Origin: Akkermansiaceae bacterium UBA6138
GTDB lineage: Bacteria; Verrucomicrobiota; Verrucomicrobiia; Verrucomicrobiales; DEV007
NCBI GenBank assembly: GCA_002422425.1
Contig: DIVG01000060.1
Coordinates: forward strand, 35,349 to 99,348
Direction: 5' to 3'
DNA length: 64,000 bases
A program made the translations under genes and the position numbers. The notes under the pieces are model-generated. The model ran no database searches and was not told the DNA's origin. It worked only from the letters and a program-made list of their open reading frames with translations. This document shows, in pieces, positions 34,723-44,235 of the stretch (position 1 is its first letter; the number at the start of each line of letters is the position of its first letter).

Positions 34723-35802
34723 TCAAGCCCACGCCCGCCGCAGTAGTCTGAGGAAATTCCCGTGGAAAATCGCGCTGACGTCTCCATCGGAATACCCGCG
34801 CCCTTTCAGGATTCCCTCAATCCTTTGCAAATCGGCGATGGTGTCGAGATCTCCGGGACTTTGTTCCTTACCGAAACCGCCGTCGAGATCGCTGCCGATG
34901 CCGACGTGCCGGGTATTACCGGCGAGTTGGCAGATGTGGTCGATGTGATCGGCGATGTGGGCGATCTTGACTCCGGTGGATTCGGGAGTGGAGGTGCCGC
35001 GCGCCCAGCCGGGGATCATCATCCAGGCGTCGAAGACGGCACCAAGGACGGCGTCGCGCTCGATGAGGAGTCGGATCTGTTCATCGCTGAACTGACGCGG
35101 GTCGTTGACGAGGGTGCGGCAGTTCGAATGGCTTGCCCAGACGGGACCGGTATAGATGTCGAGGGCTTCAAAAAAGGAATCGTCGCTGAGGTGGGTGACG
35201 TCGAGGATGATCCCGAGCTCGTCCATTTTCCGGATGAGTTCGGCGCCGCCTGGGCGCAGGCCGCCCACCTGATCGTGTCCCATCGCGTAGCGTCCGACGC
35301 CGTAGTGCGACGGGCCCATCGCGCGCAGACCCGAGGCGTAGGCGCGCTCGAGGTAATCGACGGTGATGATGGAGTCGGCCCCTTCGAGGCTGAGGATAAA
35401 TCCGATCGGGGCACTGGCGGCAGCGGCGGCGACGGGGTCGGCCCAGAGGGCGAGGTGATTCTCAAGTTCGGCGAGGGTCGTGATCTGGACCATTTCCCCG
35501 AGTTCGCAGAGGGCGCGGTAGTAGGCGAGTTGTCCCTGGGTCATGCCCCAGGCCTGGGCGGGAGATTCCCAGCAGGCGACTGAGGCGCGGGGTTTCATGC
35601 AGCCGCCGATCTGGGTAGCGACGCAGAGACCGATGCCGCCGCGGCGCATGTCGGGGAGGGCAACGGTGTTGAGGGCGCGTCCCTTGAGATCGGTCATGCC
35701 GGCCTCGGCTTCACGGATGCGGGCGACCGGCAGGGTGAGATCCCGGTTCCATTCGAGGGCGTTGAGACTGAGGTCGAGGTGGACGTCGAAGATCAAATTC
35801 AT
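34723..35802 (-). CDS. Membrane dipeptidase (peptidase family M19)
   Basis: This is a zinc dipeptidase-like amidohydrolase of 359 aa. Metal ligands can be read as H-x-D in VHLDLS (residues 7-9), the E of SLEGADS, H of DVTHLSDDSFFEAL and H of ASHSNCR, with the D of GIGSDLDGGFG completing the site. There is no signal peptide, so it is probably cytoplasmic and acts on L- or D-dipeptides, perhaps in peptidoglycan recycling. It is separated by 266 nt from the D-serine-dehydratase-like gene upstream. Confidence 0.9.
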   Translation of the reverse strand: MNLIFDVHLDLSLNALEWNRDLTLPVARIREAEAGMTDLKGRALNTVALPDMRRGGIGLCVATQIGGCMKPRASVACWESPAQAWGMTQGQLAYYRALCELGEMVQITTLAELENHLALWADPVAAAAASAPIGFILSLEGADSIITVDYLERAYASGLRAMGPSHYGVGRYAMGHDQVGGLRPGGAELIRKMDELGIILDVTHLSDDSFFEALDIYTGPVWASHSNCRTLVNDPRQFSDEQIRLLIERDAVLGAVFDAWMMIPGWARGTSTPESTGVKIAHIADHIDHICQLAGNTRHVGIGSDLDGGFGKEQSPGDLDTIADLQRIEGILKGRGYSDGDVSAIFHGNFLRLLRRAWA

Positions 35803-36068
35803 GGTTGGAGGCTGGAAAATGGGTTGAAAGAGTCAGGGGTATCGGGAAAACCCGCGATCGGCAGGAAGTGAGCACTCTTGCCGGAGGTGGAAGTAACATT
35901 TTTCAGCACGCTTGGCAATGCACAGGATGACGCCGCTGCATCCGCATCACCGGCTTCGACTTTGTTCCCGACGACGGTGACGAGTTCGGCTCGGACTTTA
36001 ACGCCAAAGCAGATGACCACCGATTCGCGGCGCTCACACGGACTGGCACTGATGGGAAAAATCGACTT

Positions 36069-37193
36069 CTACACCGTGATCCTTCGATTCCGCGCCGCGA
36101 TGTCCCAGCTCTCACCTGTGAGGGCGTTGCCGCGAATGATACGGGCTTCCTGATGAAGGGCCACGGTGGGACACACGTGAATAGGGATGCCGATCACGGG
36201 CGTGCCGACGGGCCACTCGGCAGGGTTGATCCCTTCAATGACGAGGTGCTCTTCGCTCTGCGAGACAAAGGTGGCCCCGGGCATCGCGGGGAAACGGACG
36301 CGGCGACCGATGAGGTTCTCCGCCGCGACAGCCTTGTGCCCGAGGTCGAGACAAAGGCGGCCCGGTCCGGGATGGCTGACGACTCGGGTGAGGAGAAAGG
36401 CGGCGGGCTCAAAAGGGAGGTCGTCGTAATACCCGCCGTAACCCGAATCCCACAGCACAGTCGTGCCGGGCGAGCACTGACGCGGGCGCGGTGACATCGC
36501 GGCGCGGGCGGCGTGCAGTCCGAAGGTGGGTGATCCGCCCGCGACCACGAGCGGGACGGGGGCTACATCGGACTCGATCGTTGCGATGAATCCATCGAGA
36601 ACGGCCATGGCGGCTTCAAACTGGGCGTTGCGGTCCTCAAGGGAGGCGTCATGGATGTGGCCATCGTAGGCGTGGACGCCGGCAAAGTGAACCGCAGGAT
36701 GATCGACGAGGGTGCGGACGAGCGCGATGGCTTTGGGTCCGGGGGCAATGCCGGTGCGGTGCATGCCGCAGTCGAGATCAATGAAAAGGGAGACGGGTTT
36801 TACACCGCGGGCGGCTCCGGCACTGACAAATGCAGCGAGGGAGCTTTCATTATCGACGAGGGTGGAGAAGCGACTCGCGGGATAGGTCTCGATGAGCTGG
36901 AAAAAGCGATCCACATTCGGCCCGACGAGCGGGTAGGAGATGAGGACGTCGGGCACTCCGGCAAGGGCTGAGAGTTCGGCCTCGGCGATGGTGGCGCATT
37001 TCACGGCGGTGATGCCGAGGGAAAGTTGCTCGGTGAGGATCTCGCGGCACTTGTGGGTCTTGATATGCGGCCGCAGGAGCGCGGGATTGCCTCCGACTAC
37101 CTGCAGCATGAGCTGAAGGTTACGGGTGATGGCGTCGGCGTCAAACAGCAGCGCGGGGGAGGCGGCTCCTTCAAGTCCGGTGATCGGTTCCAT
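36069..37193 (-). CDS. PLP-dependent D-serine dehydratase / D-threonine aldolase-like enzyme
   Basis: The protein is 374 aa with an alanine-racemase-like barrel. It has the PLP-lysine motif RPHIKTHKCREI, IDLDCGMHRTGIAPG, VHAYDGHIHD and the C-terminal metal-binding segment of this family, SEEHLVIEG then IPIHVCPTVALHQEA (an H-x-C pair). It is likely to act on D-beta-hydroxy amino acids. The RidA gene immediately upstream (3 nt gap) fits: RidA proteins destroy the reactive enamine made by PLP dehydratases. Confidence 0.88.
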   Translation of the reverse strand: MEPITGLEGAASPALLFDADAITRNLQLMLQVVGGNPALLRPHIKTHKCREILTEQLSLGITAVKCATIAEAELSALAGVPDVLISYPLVGPNVDRFFQLIETYPASRFSTLVDNESSLAAFVSAGAARGVKPVSLFIDLDCGMHRTGIAPGPKAIALVRTLVDHPAVHFAGVHAYDGHIHDASLEDRNAQFEAAMAVLDGFIATIESDVAPVPLVVAGGSPTFGLHAARAAMSPRPRQCSPGTTVLWDSGYGGYYDDLPFEPAAFLLTRVVSHPGPGRLCLDLGHKAVAAENLIGRRVRFPAMPGATFVSQSEEHLVIEGINPAEWPVGTPVIGIPIHVCPTVALHQEARIIRGNALTGESWDIAARNRRITV

Positions 37194-37196
37194 GGC

Positions 37197-37661
37197 TCAG
37201 TCTTTGATCTCGAGGATGACTTCGATCTCGACGGGGATATTTCCCGGGAGGGTGTTGGTGGCGATGGCGCTGCGGGCTCCGACGCCCGCATCGGGTCCGA
37301 AGACTTCGGCGAAAAGTTCGGAGTAGCCGTTCACGACCTGCGGCTGCTGAGTAAAGTCGTCGGACGAGTTCACGAGGGCGAGAGTCTTGATGACCCGAAC
37401 GACACGGTCGAGTGAGCCGAGCTCTTTTTGAATGGTCGCGAGCAGACTGAGCCCGACCATGCGGGCGGCTTCCTTCCCTTCGTCGAGAGTCATGTCGGCA
37501 CCGACCCGACCGGTGAGGTAGTTCGAGCCGTCGTGGCAGGGCCCGTGACCGGAGAGGTAGGCGAGATTGCCCGCGATGACGAGGGGCTTGTAAACGCCGC
37601 CCGGCTGGGGAGGCGGCGGGAGGGTGATTCCTAGTTCGGTCAGTCTGGCTGCTGCGCTCAT
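37197..37661 (-). CDS. RidA/YjgF family reactive-intermediate deaminase
   Basis: The protein is 154 aa from ATG 37661. The RidA fold is visible in VYKPLVIAGNLAYLSGHGP, the central VVRVIKTLALVNSS block and GARSAIATNTLPGNIPVEIEVILE. The usual R-S-A-x-x-V/A pattern with the catalytic arginine is present. It hydrolyses enamine/imine intermediates, and sits 3 nt upstream of the PLP-dependent enzyme that would make them. It also lies 41 nt downstream of the UDP-sugar pyrophosphorylase. Confidence 0.9.
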   Translation of the reverse strand: MSAAARLTELGITLPPPPQPGGVYKPLVIAGNLAYLSGHGPCHDGSNYLTGRVGADMTLDEGKEAARMVGLSLLATIQKELGSLDRVVRVIKTLALVNSSDDFTQQPQVVNGYSELFAEVFGPDAGVGARSAIATNTLPGNIPVEIEVILEIKD

Positions 37662-37702
37662 AAATGTAGGGAGAAAAGTCTTTTGACGACTTCCCAATGG
37701 TC

Positions 37703-39133
37703 CTACACCAGAACGACGCCGTTGGTCAACCCGGGTTTGTGCGGAAGCGCCTCCCAAGCCTTGCGGAATCGCGCCGGGGTATCGCCGAAGAGAGGAGAGA
37801 TTTCGAAGGCAAAAGGCGGTAGCCCGGTCTCGTCGGTCTCGATCTCGATGCCGGCCCCGCGGGCCCAGCGGACATACTGGCGCAACTGATCGTCGCGGCA
37901 GGTCTGTGGGGAATCGACTCCCTCGGCGTTTTTCACCGGTGAAAAATCGTCTTCGCGGGCGGTCTCGATGATGACGGGGTTTTCAGCAAAGGGCAGCGCG
38001 TCGAAGACGAACATCTCGAACTTGTAGCCGTTCGGCGCGGTCGGTTCGTGCTTCACGCCAGCGCTGTCGATGTAGGGGACTTTCTTGTGGGCGAGGTGGA
38101 AGGGTAACGCGGTAGCACCCTCGCCGTTGCTGCCGAGGCGGGCGATGAAGTCACGGTTGAAGACATGGATAGCGATGCTGCCGGCTTTGAAACGCAGTTC
38201 GCCGCTGGCGTCGCGTTCTTCGGCAAGGTGTTCGGGGAGGTCGCTGTATTCCACGACGAGGGCTTTGCCGTCTTTTTGACAGAAGACGCCGACCTTTTCC
38301 CCGGCATAGGCCTTGGGCACCATCTTGCTGGAGAGGTCGGACTGATTCATGAGATGGAACCCGATGAAGGTCGGGTCGAGGCAGCGGACGAGCGGGTTGT
38401 CGACCTGAAAGTAGCTGATCGTGTCGATCCCGTCGGCTTCCATGAGCCGGATTGAGCCGGACCGGACGAGGGCGCGGAGGGATCCGCCGTGACCGTCGGG
38501 GCTGAGGGCGATCTCCCCGCGATCGGCCATCAGAATTTTCCCGTGGGCATCGACTGCGGGCATGAGCCCCTGACGGAAAACGTGGACTCGCTCGGGGGTA
38601 AGGCCGAAATAGTGATGCGCTTCGAAAAAGGCGACGGTGTCCTCGTGATTGAGGTCCGAGGTCATGATGAACCAGTGGATCGGCCGACCGAAGAGGCGGC
38701 CCGCCGCGAGGATCTTCTCGGCGAAGACCTGAAAGAGCGAGTTTTTCAGGACCGGGGTGACCCCGTAGGACCCCTTCGGTCCGTCGAAGCCGAGGCGGGT
38801 GCCCTGTCCGCCCGCGACGGTGAAGGCGGCGACACGTCCGGTGCGCAGGGCCGCTTCGCCGCGTTTCGTGGCTTCTTTCCAGAGGCTCGGGTCGGCATGC
38901 TCGCTCTGTCCAGGCAGGGGAATGTAGTCGGCCGGGCTGAGCTCGTCAGCAGCACCCTCGCTCACGGCGGCGGGGGACTGGATTAGCGTCTTCACGAGGG
39001 TGGCGATCTCACCAAGGTCAATCGCAGCGGCCTGGGCGAGGAGTGTCGCCTGCTGCGGCGCGGAGAGGGAATCGAAGTGGGCAAAAACGTGCCCTTGTCC
39101 GCAGGCGTCGTAGTGTTTTCTGAGGTCGGTCAT
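37703..39133 (-). CDS. UDP-N-acetylglucosamine pyrophosphorylase-like UTP:sugar-1-phosphate uridylyltransferase
   Basis: The protein is 476 aa and belongs to the eukaryote-type UDPGP family. It carries the nucleotide-binding loop VAGGQGTRLGFDGPKGSY, then MTSDLNHEDTVAFF, LSPDGHGGSLRALVRSG, ISYFQVDNPLVRCLDPTFIGFH and the late block FEMFVFDALPFA. The match is closer to UAP (UDP-GlcNAc/GalNAc pyrophosphorylase) than to UDP-glucose pyrophosphorylase, but the sugar specificity cannot be fixed from sequence. It is followed by RidA on the same strand. Confidence 0.9.
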   Translation of the reverse strand: MTDLRKHYDACGQGHVFAHFDSLSAPQQATLLAQAAAIDLGEIATLVKTLIQSPAAVSEGAADELSPADYIPLPGQSEHADPSLWKEATKRGEAALRTGRVAAFTVAGGQGTRLGFDGPKGSYGVTPVLKNSLFQVFAEKILAAGRLFGRPIHWFIMTSDLNHEDTVAFFEAHHYFGLTPERVHVFRQGLMPAVDAHGKILMADRGEIALSPDGHGGSLRALVRSGSIRLMEADGIDTISYFQVDNPLVRCLDPTFIGFHLMNQSDLSSKMVPKAYAGEKVGVFCQKDGKALVVEYSDLPEHLAEERDASGELRFKAGSIAIHVFNRDFIARLGSNGEGATALPFHLAHKKVPYIDSAGVKHEPTAPNGYKFEMFVFDALPFAENPVIIETAREDDFSPVKNAEGVDSPQTCRDDQLRQYVRWARGAGIEIETDETGLPPFAFEISPLFGDTPARFRKAWEALPHKPGLTNGVVLV

Positions 39134-39206
39134 CTTGGAATCCAGTAAAAAACCGGGAGGTTATCGTTGAAAGTGAGAGGTTTGGGGGAATTGAGGGGAG
39201 AACCCT

Positions 39207-40004
39207 TCAGCTCTTCCCCAGTTCGCGGGAGCGGTCGGCTGCGGCGGTCACGGCAGTGGCCATGATGGCTTCAAAGTGATTGGATCTTAATGACTCCAGG
39301 GCTGCAAAAGTGGTGCCGTTCGGGCTCGTGACATTCTCGCGCAGGGTCGCGGGGGACTCCCCGGTGGCAAGGACCAGTTCGGCGGCCCCGGCAGCGGTGT
39401 GGACGGCAAGATTACGCGCCATTTCGGGAGAGAGACCCTCCTTGATCCCGGCGGCGATGAGCGCCTCGATCATAAAGAAAAAGTAGGCAGGCCCGCTCCC
39501 ACTCAGGGCGGTGACGGCGTCGAGATCGCTCTCCTGCACGCGGCAGACGTATCCGACGGCACCGAGGAGGGACTCGGTCAGGAGGGCGTCGCTTTCGGTT
39601 GCGGTTGTCCCAAGCGCATAAGCCGAGGCACCGCGACCGATGAGGGCGGGAGTGTTTGGCATCACTCGAACGACGCGGTGTTTTCCTCCGCTGCCTGACT
39701 CGATCGTGGCGAGGCGGATTCCGGCGGCGATAGAGATGAGGAGACGGTCGCCGGTGTTACCGAGGTCGGCGAGTGCCTCGGCAAAACCCTGGGGCTTGAC
39801 ACACAGGAGAACGACTTCCGAGGCATCGACGACGGCGGCGTTCGAGTCGGCCAAGGCGACCCCAAGTTCGTCAGCAAGCGATGAGGCGGCGGTCGGATAG
39901 GTGTCGTAGACGGTGACCACCGATGGTTCACAGATGCCGGCTCCGACGATTCCGCCAACGAGGGCTCTTCCCATTTTTCCACAACCGATTACTCCGAGTT
40001 TCAT
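39207..40004 (-). CDS. proC: Pyrroline-5-carboxylate reductase
   Basis: This is the last enzyme of proline synthesis, reducing 1-pyrroline-5-carboxylate with NADPH. The protein (265 aa) starts with the Rossmann motif GVIGCGKMGRALVGGI. It then has VLLCVKPQGF, RVMPNTPALIGRGASAY, ALSGSGPAYFFFMIEALI and the family end block TSPNGTTFAALESLRS. Full length for the family. Confidence 0.96.
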   Translation of the reverse strand: MKLGVIGCGKMGRALVGGIVGAGICEPSVVTVYDTYPTAASSLADELGVALADSNAAVVDASEVVLLCVKPQGFAEALADLGNTGDRLLISIAAGIRLATIESGSGGKHRVVRVMPNTPALIGRGASAYALGTTATESDALLTESLLGAVGYVCRVQESDLDAVTALSGSGPAYFFFMIEALIAAGIKEGLSPEMARNLAVHTAAGAAELVLATGESPATLRENVTSPNGTTFAALESLRSNHFEAIMATAVTAAADRSRELGKS

Positions 40005-40168
40005 AAGTCACAGGTAGCCGAAAATGGCGGTCCTGCTTTCTCAAAATGCACCGTTACAATAACTTCGTATTCCGGACACGACCGGCGGGGAAGATAAAGT
40101 CTCCCCCGAACGATTATCTTCGTCACGGCGGGTTTCTTCAATCGCGTGCAATCGCAGTGTAATCGAGT

Positions 40169-41545
40169 TCACCCCCTGCTTTGATATTGCACAAGCGCTT
40201 TCCACACAGCCAGCGCGGCCAGCAGAACAATGGAGAGAGCGCTTATCCAGAAGCCGATGTCATAAAGGACTGTGGGCCGCAGGCTCGCGGGAAGGCGTCG
40301 ATAGCGGAAATGAACGGCACCGACGACGACGAGGAGAAGGATCACTGCGGTGATGGCGCCTCCGGCGAGGACCATGAATACCGGATCTTTGAAGAAGAAA
40401 AAGAGGACGGCCCAGAGCGCTGGAAAGAAGAACGAGAGAATCGCGATCATGCGACCGCGAGAAGCGGGATTGTGATAGTCGATCCAGCCGACCGAACTGA
40501 AGGCGTCAGAGAAGAGTCGACTCCACGCGGCGAGGGCGGAAAAAAGCGTCGAGAACAGGACGAAAAATGATCCGATGAGGAAGGCGATTTCGGCCCATCC
40601 CCCGAGCGAATCGGTGTACATGCGGGAGAGCGTCTTGACCGTGTCAAAGCCTTCGGGCTTGAGACCCTGAGCATGCAGGATCGCGGCTCCGAGCAGATAA
40701 AAAGCCACGGTCATGAAGGTGTAGACCAGCATGGAAAGGAAGGCGTCCCAATACATGACCCTGATCCAGCCTTTGGCGCGGTGATTCCACTCGGGCGTTT
40801 CCTCGCGCGGGCCGGTGCGGGCGGCGTAGCCTTTTTCGATGAGCCAGTAGTTGTAGGCCATGACCTCGTCCCCCCCGACTCCGGTGATGCCGAAGGCGGC
40901 GATGGCCACTCCGACGGCGGCAAGGGGGATGCCGTTCCAGAACGAGAGACCTTCGATGATCTGCCCCCGGGTCATCGCAAAATCGGTGTACTGAACCCCG
41001 ATGACGCACGCGAGGGTGAAAAGCGCGAAAAGCCCTATCATGACCAGGGAGAGTTTTTCGATGAACCGATATTTCCCCCGGAAGATCATCAGGGAAACGG
41101 TGGGCCCGGCGAGGCAGACCCAGAGCCAGACGGGGACCGAGGGGATGAGAATATTGAGGACGAGCCCGACTCCGCCGATGATGCCGCCGACCTGGAGAGG
41201 TTTGATCAGCATCATGACGAGCCAGAGCCAGGTCGCCCAGTTTCCTTTTCCAAATTTCGGTCCCGGAATCTGGTTCAGCGCCTCGAAAGTCGTCTCGCCC
41301 GAGTGAATCGCGTGTTTACCGAACTCGAGCTGCACGAAGACCTTCACCAGGCAGCTGACGATGATGACCCACATCGCGACAAAGCCGGCCTCGGCTCCGA
41401 GGGCGGTCGTAGCGATAAGTTCGCCCGACCCCACGATGGAAGCCGAGAGGATGAAGCCCGGCCCGAGATATTTGAGCATCCCGGCGAAGTGGCGCGGCGG
41501 CTCTTCGACGAGGGAGCGATCGTGATCGTAAATATCAGCGGACAC
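40169..41545 (-). CDS. Nramp-related transporter lacking the canonical metal-binding motifs
   Basis: The protein is 458 aa with about eleven membrane segments and the overall Nramp fold. In the first helix the usual DPGN is replaced (PGFILSASIVGSGELIATTALGAEAGF). In the sixth helix the MPH motif is absent, and the region reads FGITGVGGDEVMAYNYWLIEKGY. Both sites bind Mn2+/Fe2+ in classical Nramp proteins, so the substrate here is probably different. Relatives of this type are common in Planctomycetes and Verrucomicrobia. Single gene. Confidence 0.8.
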   Translation of the reverse strand: MSADIYDHDRSLVEEPPRHFAGMLKYLGPGFILSASIVGSGELIATTALGAEAGFVAMWVIIVSCLVKVFVQLEFGKHAIHSGETTFEALNQIPGPKFGKGNWATWLWLVMMLIKPLQVGGIIGGVGLVLNILIPSVPVWLWVCLAGPTVSLMIFRGKYRFIEKLSLVMIGLFALFTLACVIGVQYTDFAMTRGQIIEGLSFWNGIPLAAVGVAIAAFGITGVGGDEVMAYNYWLIEKGYAARTGPREETPEWNHRAKGWIRVMYWDAFLSMLVYTFMTVAFYLLGAAILHAQGLKPEGFDTVKTLSRMYTDSLGGWAEIAFLIGSFFVLFSTLFSALAAWSRLFSDAFSSVGWIDYHNPASRGRMIAILSFFFPALWAVLFFFFKDPVFMVLAGGAITAVILLLVVVGAVHFRYRRLPASLRPTVLYDIGFWISALSIVLLAALAVWKALVQYQSRG

Positions 41546-41580
41546 GGGGCGGGATTTTCCGGGAAAAATTAGCCTCGGGT

Positions 41581-43137
41581 TTATTGAGCCTTCGGAGCCG
41601 GTGCCGGCCCGACCTTGGGCTCGGTCGAGAGCGGCCAGTCATCGGTGCGGAAAGGATCGACGGGGAGGCCTTCTTTGTTGCGGAGATTGGCGACCGGATT
41701 GTCGGCCCAGGCATAACGAACCGCGACCGGGGCGGCGACGGCGGAACTGGTCACTTCCACTTTATCATTGCCGACGAGCTTGCCGATGCCGCGATGCCAG
41801 ACCTTGTCCTCACCGGCCACGTCGAAGCCGATCGCATCGAGTGTGTCGAAGGTGTAAAGGCCTCCGCCGACATTTTCAAAGGTCAGTAAGGCCTTGCCTT
41901 CGCTCACTTCGATGGACTTGTAGGAGGGGCTCTGGTAGACGAGCGGGATGCCGTAGTCTCGGGCGAGGGCGATGCGGGCGAGTCGTTTGGCGACGTTCTG
42001 CTTGTCGCGCGGATGAATGTCGCGGCCTTCGCCGATGTCGTAGATGACCGCTTGCCCCGTGTTCGGCAGAGCGAGGGTGTTGCTCTGGGCCTCGCGCAAT
42101 TCGGCCCAGCTACTCTCGGCGGGTGCGTCTTTTTCCGCCATGAAGTCGGCGAGCTGGACCCAGTAAAAGGGGAAGTCACCGATACCCCAGGCCTTGCGCC
42201 ACTCGGTGATCATGAGAGAGAAGAGGTCGTCATACTGGTAGGCGCGTCCGGCATTGGACTCGCCCTGATACCAGATTGCGCCGCGAATGCCGTAGCCTAC
42301 CGTGGGATTGAGAACGCCCGCCCAAAGATTGCCGGGACGGTGCTGCCCTTTGAGCTGATCCGTGGGGGCCCGGGGGGCGGGGTTGCCGGCGGCCTTGGCC
42401 TCTTCGGCTTTGATTTTCCAGGCCGCCATGGCCTTTTCGTGGTCGTAGGTGGCCTCGGTATTCTTCCACTGGGCGATATAATCGGCAAAGCGAGGGTCGG
42501 CCTCAAGAACGTCGCGGGCGACCCAGGCCTCTGCGGCGGACCCCCCCCAGGCATTGTCGATCAGCCCGATGGGGACGCCGATGGTCTGATGGAGCTGGCG
42601 GCCGAAGAAATAACCGACCGCGGAAAACTGCCCCGCGGTCTCCGGTGTGCAGATGTCCCATTGTCCTTTGAAATCGTCCTGCAACTCCTGCGTGCCGGTC
42701 TGGGGGACCGAGATAAAGCGAATGTTAGGGTAGTTCGCGGTGGCGATTTCGAGATCGGGGTCATCGGATTGGCTCACCGACCATTGCATGTTCGACTGGC
42801 CCGAGCAGAGCCAGACCTCGCCAACGACAATGTTCGCGAGAACGATCTCTTCGCCTTTCGACTGGATCGTCATCCGCATCGCGTGGAAGGACCCCTTCAT
42901 CGGGGCGAGCTTGACTTGCCATTTGCCCTTTTCATCCGCCTTTGCCTGATGGCTCTGGCCGCCGATGGCGACAGTGACATCCGCGCCCGGATCGGCCCAG
43001 CCCCAGATGGGATTCGCGAGATCGCGCTGGAGGACCATGTGGTGACCAATGATGGCGGGAAGTTTAAGACCGGCGTCAGCGGCGGGGTTGAAGAGACTCA
43101 CCGCAAGGGCGGCGGAAAACAGGGTGATGCGATTCAT
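41581..43137 (-). CDS. Secreted sialate O-acetylesterase-like enzyme
   Basis: The protein is 518 aa from ATG 43137. A signal peptide (about 1-22) precedes an SGNH-type carbohydrate esterase with VGEVWLCSGQSNMQWSVSQ (nucleophile S in GQSN), GLIDNAWGGSAAEAW, RGAIWYQGESNAGRA and the catalytic D-x-x-H in GEGRDIHPRDK. It would remove O-acetyl groups from sialic acid or other sugars in the periplasm. This kind of enzyme is abundant in glycan-degrading Verrucomicrobia. No other glycosidase is adjacent. Confidence 0.9.
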   Translation of the reverse strand: MNRITLFSAALAVSLFNPAADAGLKLPAIIGHHMVLQRDLANPIWGWADPGADVTVAIGGQSHQAKADEKGKWQVKLAPMKGSFHAMRMTIQSKGEEIVLANIVVGEVWLCSGQSNMQWSVSQSDDPDLEIATANYPNIRFISVPQTGTQELQDDFKGQWDICTPETAGQFSAVGYFFGRQLHQTIGVPIGLIDNAWGGSAAEAWVARDVLEADPRFADYIAQWKNTEATYDHEKAMAAWKIKAEEAKAAGNPAPRAPTDQLKGQHRPGNLWAGVLNPTVGYGIRGAIWYQGESNAGRAYQYDDLFSLMITEWRKAWGIGDFPFYWVQLADFMAEKDAPAESSWAELREAQSNTLALPNTGQAVIYDIGEGRDIHPRDKQNVAKRLARIALARDYGIPLVYQSPSYKSIEVSEGKALLTFENVGGGLYTFDTLDAIGFDVAGEDKVWHRGIGKLVGNDKVEVTSSAVAAPVAVRYAWADNPVANLRNKEGLPVDPFRTDDWPLSTEPKVGPAPAPKAQ

Positions 43138-43270
43138 GAATCGGGTTGTAATGAAATCAAAGCCCGTGCGCAACCGGATTTCTTCACTTTATCGCGGAGA
43201 CGAAATTACCCCATCAAGTGCTTGTAAAAGCCCGATTTGACGAAAATCGCAGCACCGTTCAGTTTCCTCC

Positions 43271-44227
43271 ATGCCGGAAGAGGATATCCATCAGCCTAAC
43301 GACAAGCTTTTCAGCTCCACGTTCAGCATTCCGGAGAATACGGCCGGGCTGTTGAGAGCAAAGTTACCGCCTGCCCTCGTCTCGGCCGTCAGCTGGGATG
43401 AACTAAGTTTGCTCCCCGGATCCTTCGTTGACTCGCAATTCCGGCGGTCCCATACCGATCTCCTCTTCTCCGCGCCGATAGGGAACGCGGAGGGCTTCAT
43501 TTATCTTCTCTTCGAACACCAGAGCACCTTCGATCGGCTCCTGCCTCTGCGGCTGCTGCGCTACATGACGCGCATTTGGGAAAGCGTGGAAAAGTCCGAT
43601 GCCTCCCGGGCGAAGCTTCCTGTCATCCTTCCGGTGGTTCTCTCCCAGAACGCCGATGTGTGGTATGTCTCTTCCCAGTTCGCCTCGCTCCTTGAGGTGC
43701 CTGAAAAGCTCGCTTCCGAACTCCGTCCGTATTTCCCCGATTTTTCATACATCCATCTTCAGCTCGCGGAGATGGCCTTCGAAGCGATCCCCGGGACTGC
43801 TTCAGGCGTGTTTGTGCTGCGGGCGATGAAGGCCGAGCGTCTTGGCGAACTCCTCGGTGACGCGGTCTGGGATGAAAGTCTGATCCTGCGGGTGCCGCGC
43901 GAATTGTTCCAGATCGTCTTGCGCTACATCGTGGCCGGGGAAATTGACAAGGAGGTATTCAAGAATAAGTTGAAAGAGATTAGCGATCCGGAAATCCGCG
44001 CCAATGCCATGACTCTCGCCCAACAGCTCCATCAGGAAGGCCGTCAGGAAGGCCGTCAGGAGATTCTTCAAGCCAACATTCTTGAGGCTCTTGAGATTCG
44101 GTTTGAAAACATCCCCTCCGGTCTTCGTGAAGCGATTGATCTGGTCACGGATGATCTGAAACTCCGAGAGATGCATCGTGCCGCTATTCAATGCGCGTCG
44201 CTCGATGCGTTCGCCGCGACCCTGTGA
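43271..44227 (+). CDS. Rpn family recombination-promoting nuclease / PD-(D/E)XK transposase-like protein
   Basis: The protein is 318 aa. The N-terminal PDDEXK_2 nuclease domain reads NDKLFSSTFSIPENTAGLLRA, with TDLLFSAPIG and YLLFEHQST giving the D...E-x-Q catalytic pattern. The C-terminal part (about 215-318) is helical and contains a triplicated QEGR unit (44033-44062). Rpn proteins are DNA nucleases; some carry an in-frame internal start that produces a small C-terminal inhibitor. ATG codons at 43826 and 44009 are in frame for such a product, but no clear ribosome binding site is visible. Confidence 0.88.
   Translation: MPEEDIHQPNDKLFSSTFSIPENTAGLLRAKLPPALVSAVSWDELSLLPGSFVDSQFRRSHTDLLFSAPIGNAEGFIYLLFEHQSTFDRLLPLRLLRYMTRIWESVEKSDASRAKLPVILPVVLSQNADVWYVSSQFASLLEVPEKLASELRPYFPDFSYIHLQLAEMAFEAIPGTASGVFVLRAMKAERLGELLGDAVWDESLILRVPRELFQIVLRYIVAGEIDKEVFKNKLKEISDPEIRANAMTLAQQLHQEGRQEGRQEILQANILEALEIRFENIPSGLREAIDLVTDDLKLREMHRAAIQCASLDAFAATL
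44033..44062 (+). repeat. Short tandem repeat inside the Rpn gene
   Basis: The 12-bp unit CAGGAAGGCCGT occurs at 44033-44044 and 44045-44056, followed by half a third unit (CAGGAG). It encodes QEGRQEGRQE in the helical C-terminal part. Similar GRQEG repeats are frequent in Rpn proteins. Confidence 0.85.
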
Positions 44228-44235
44228 GCGTCGCC

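Noticed and set aside
35803..36068. Short open frames on both strands between the dipeptidase and PLP-enzyme genes
   Set aside because: None exceeds 92 codons or resembles a known family; treated as a 266-bp intergenic stretch with no visible feature.
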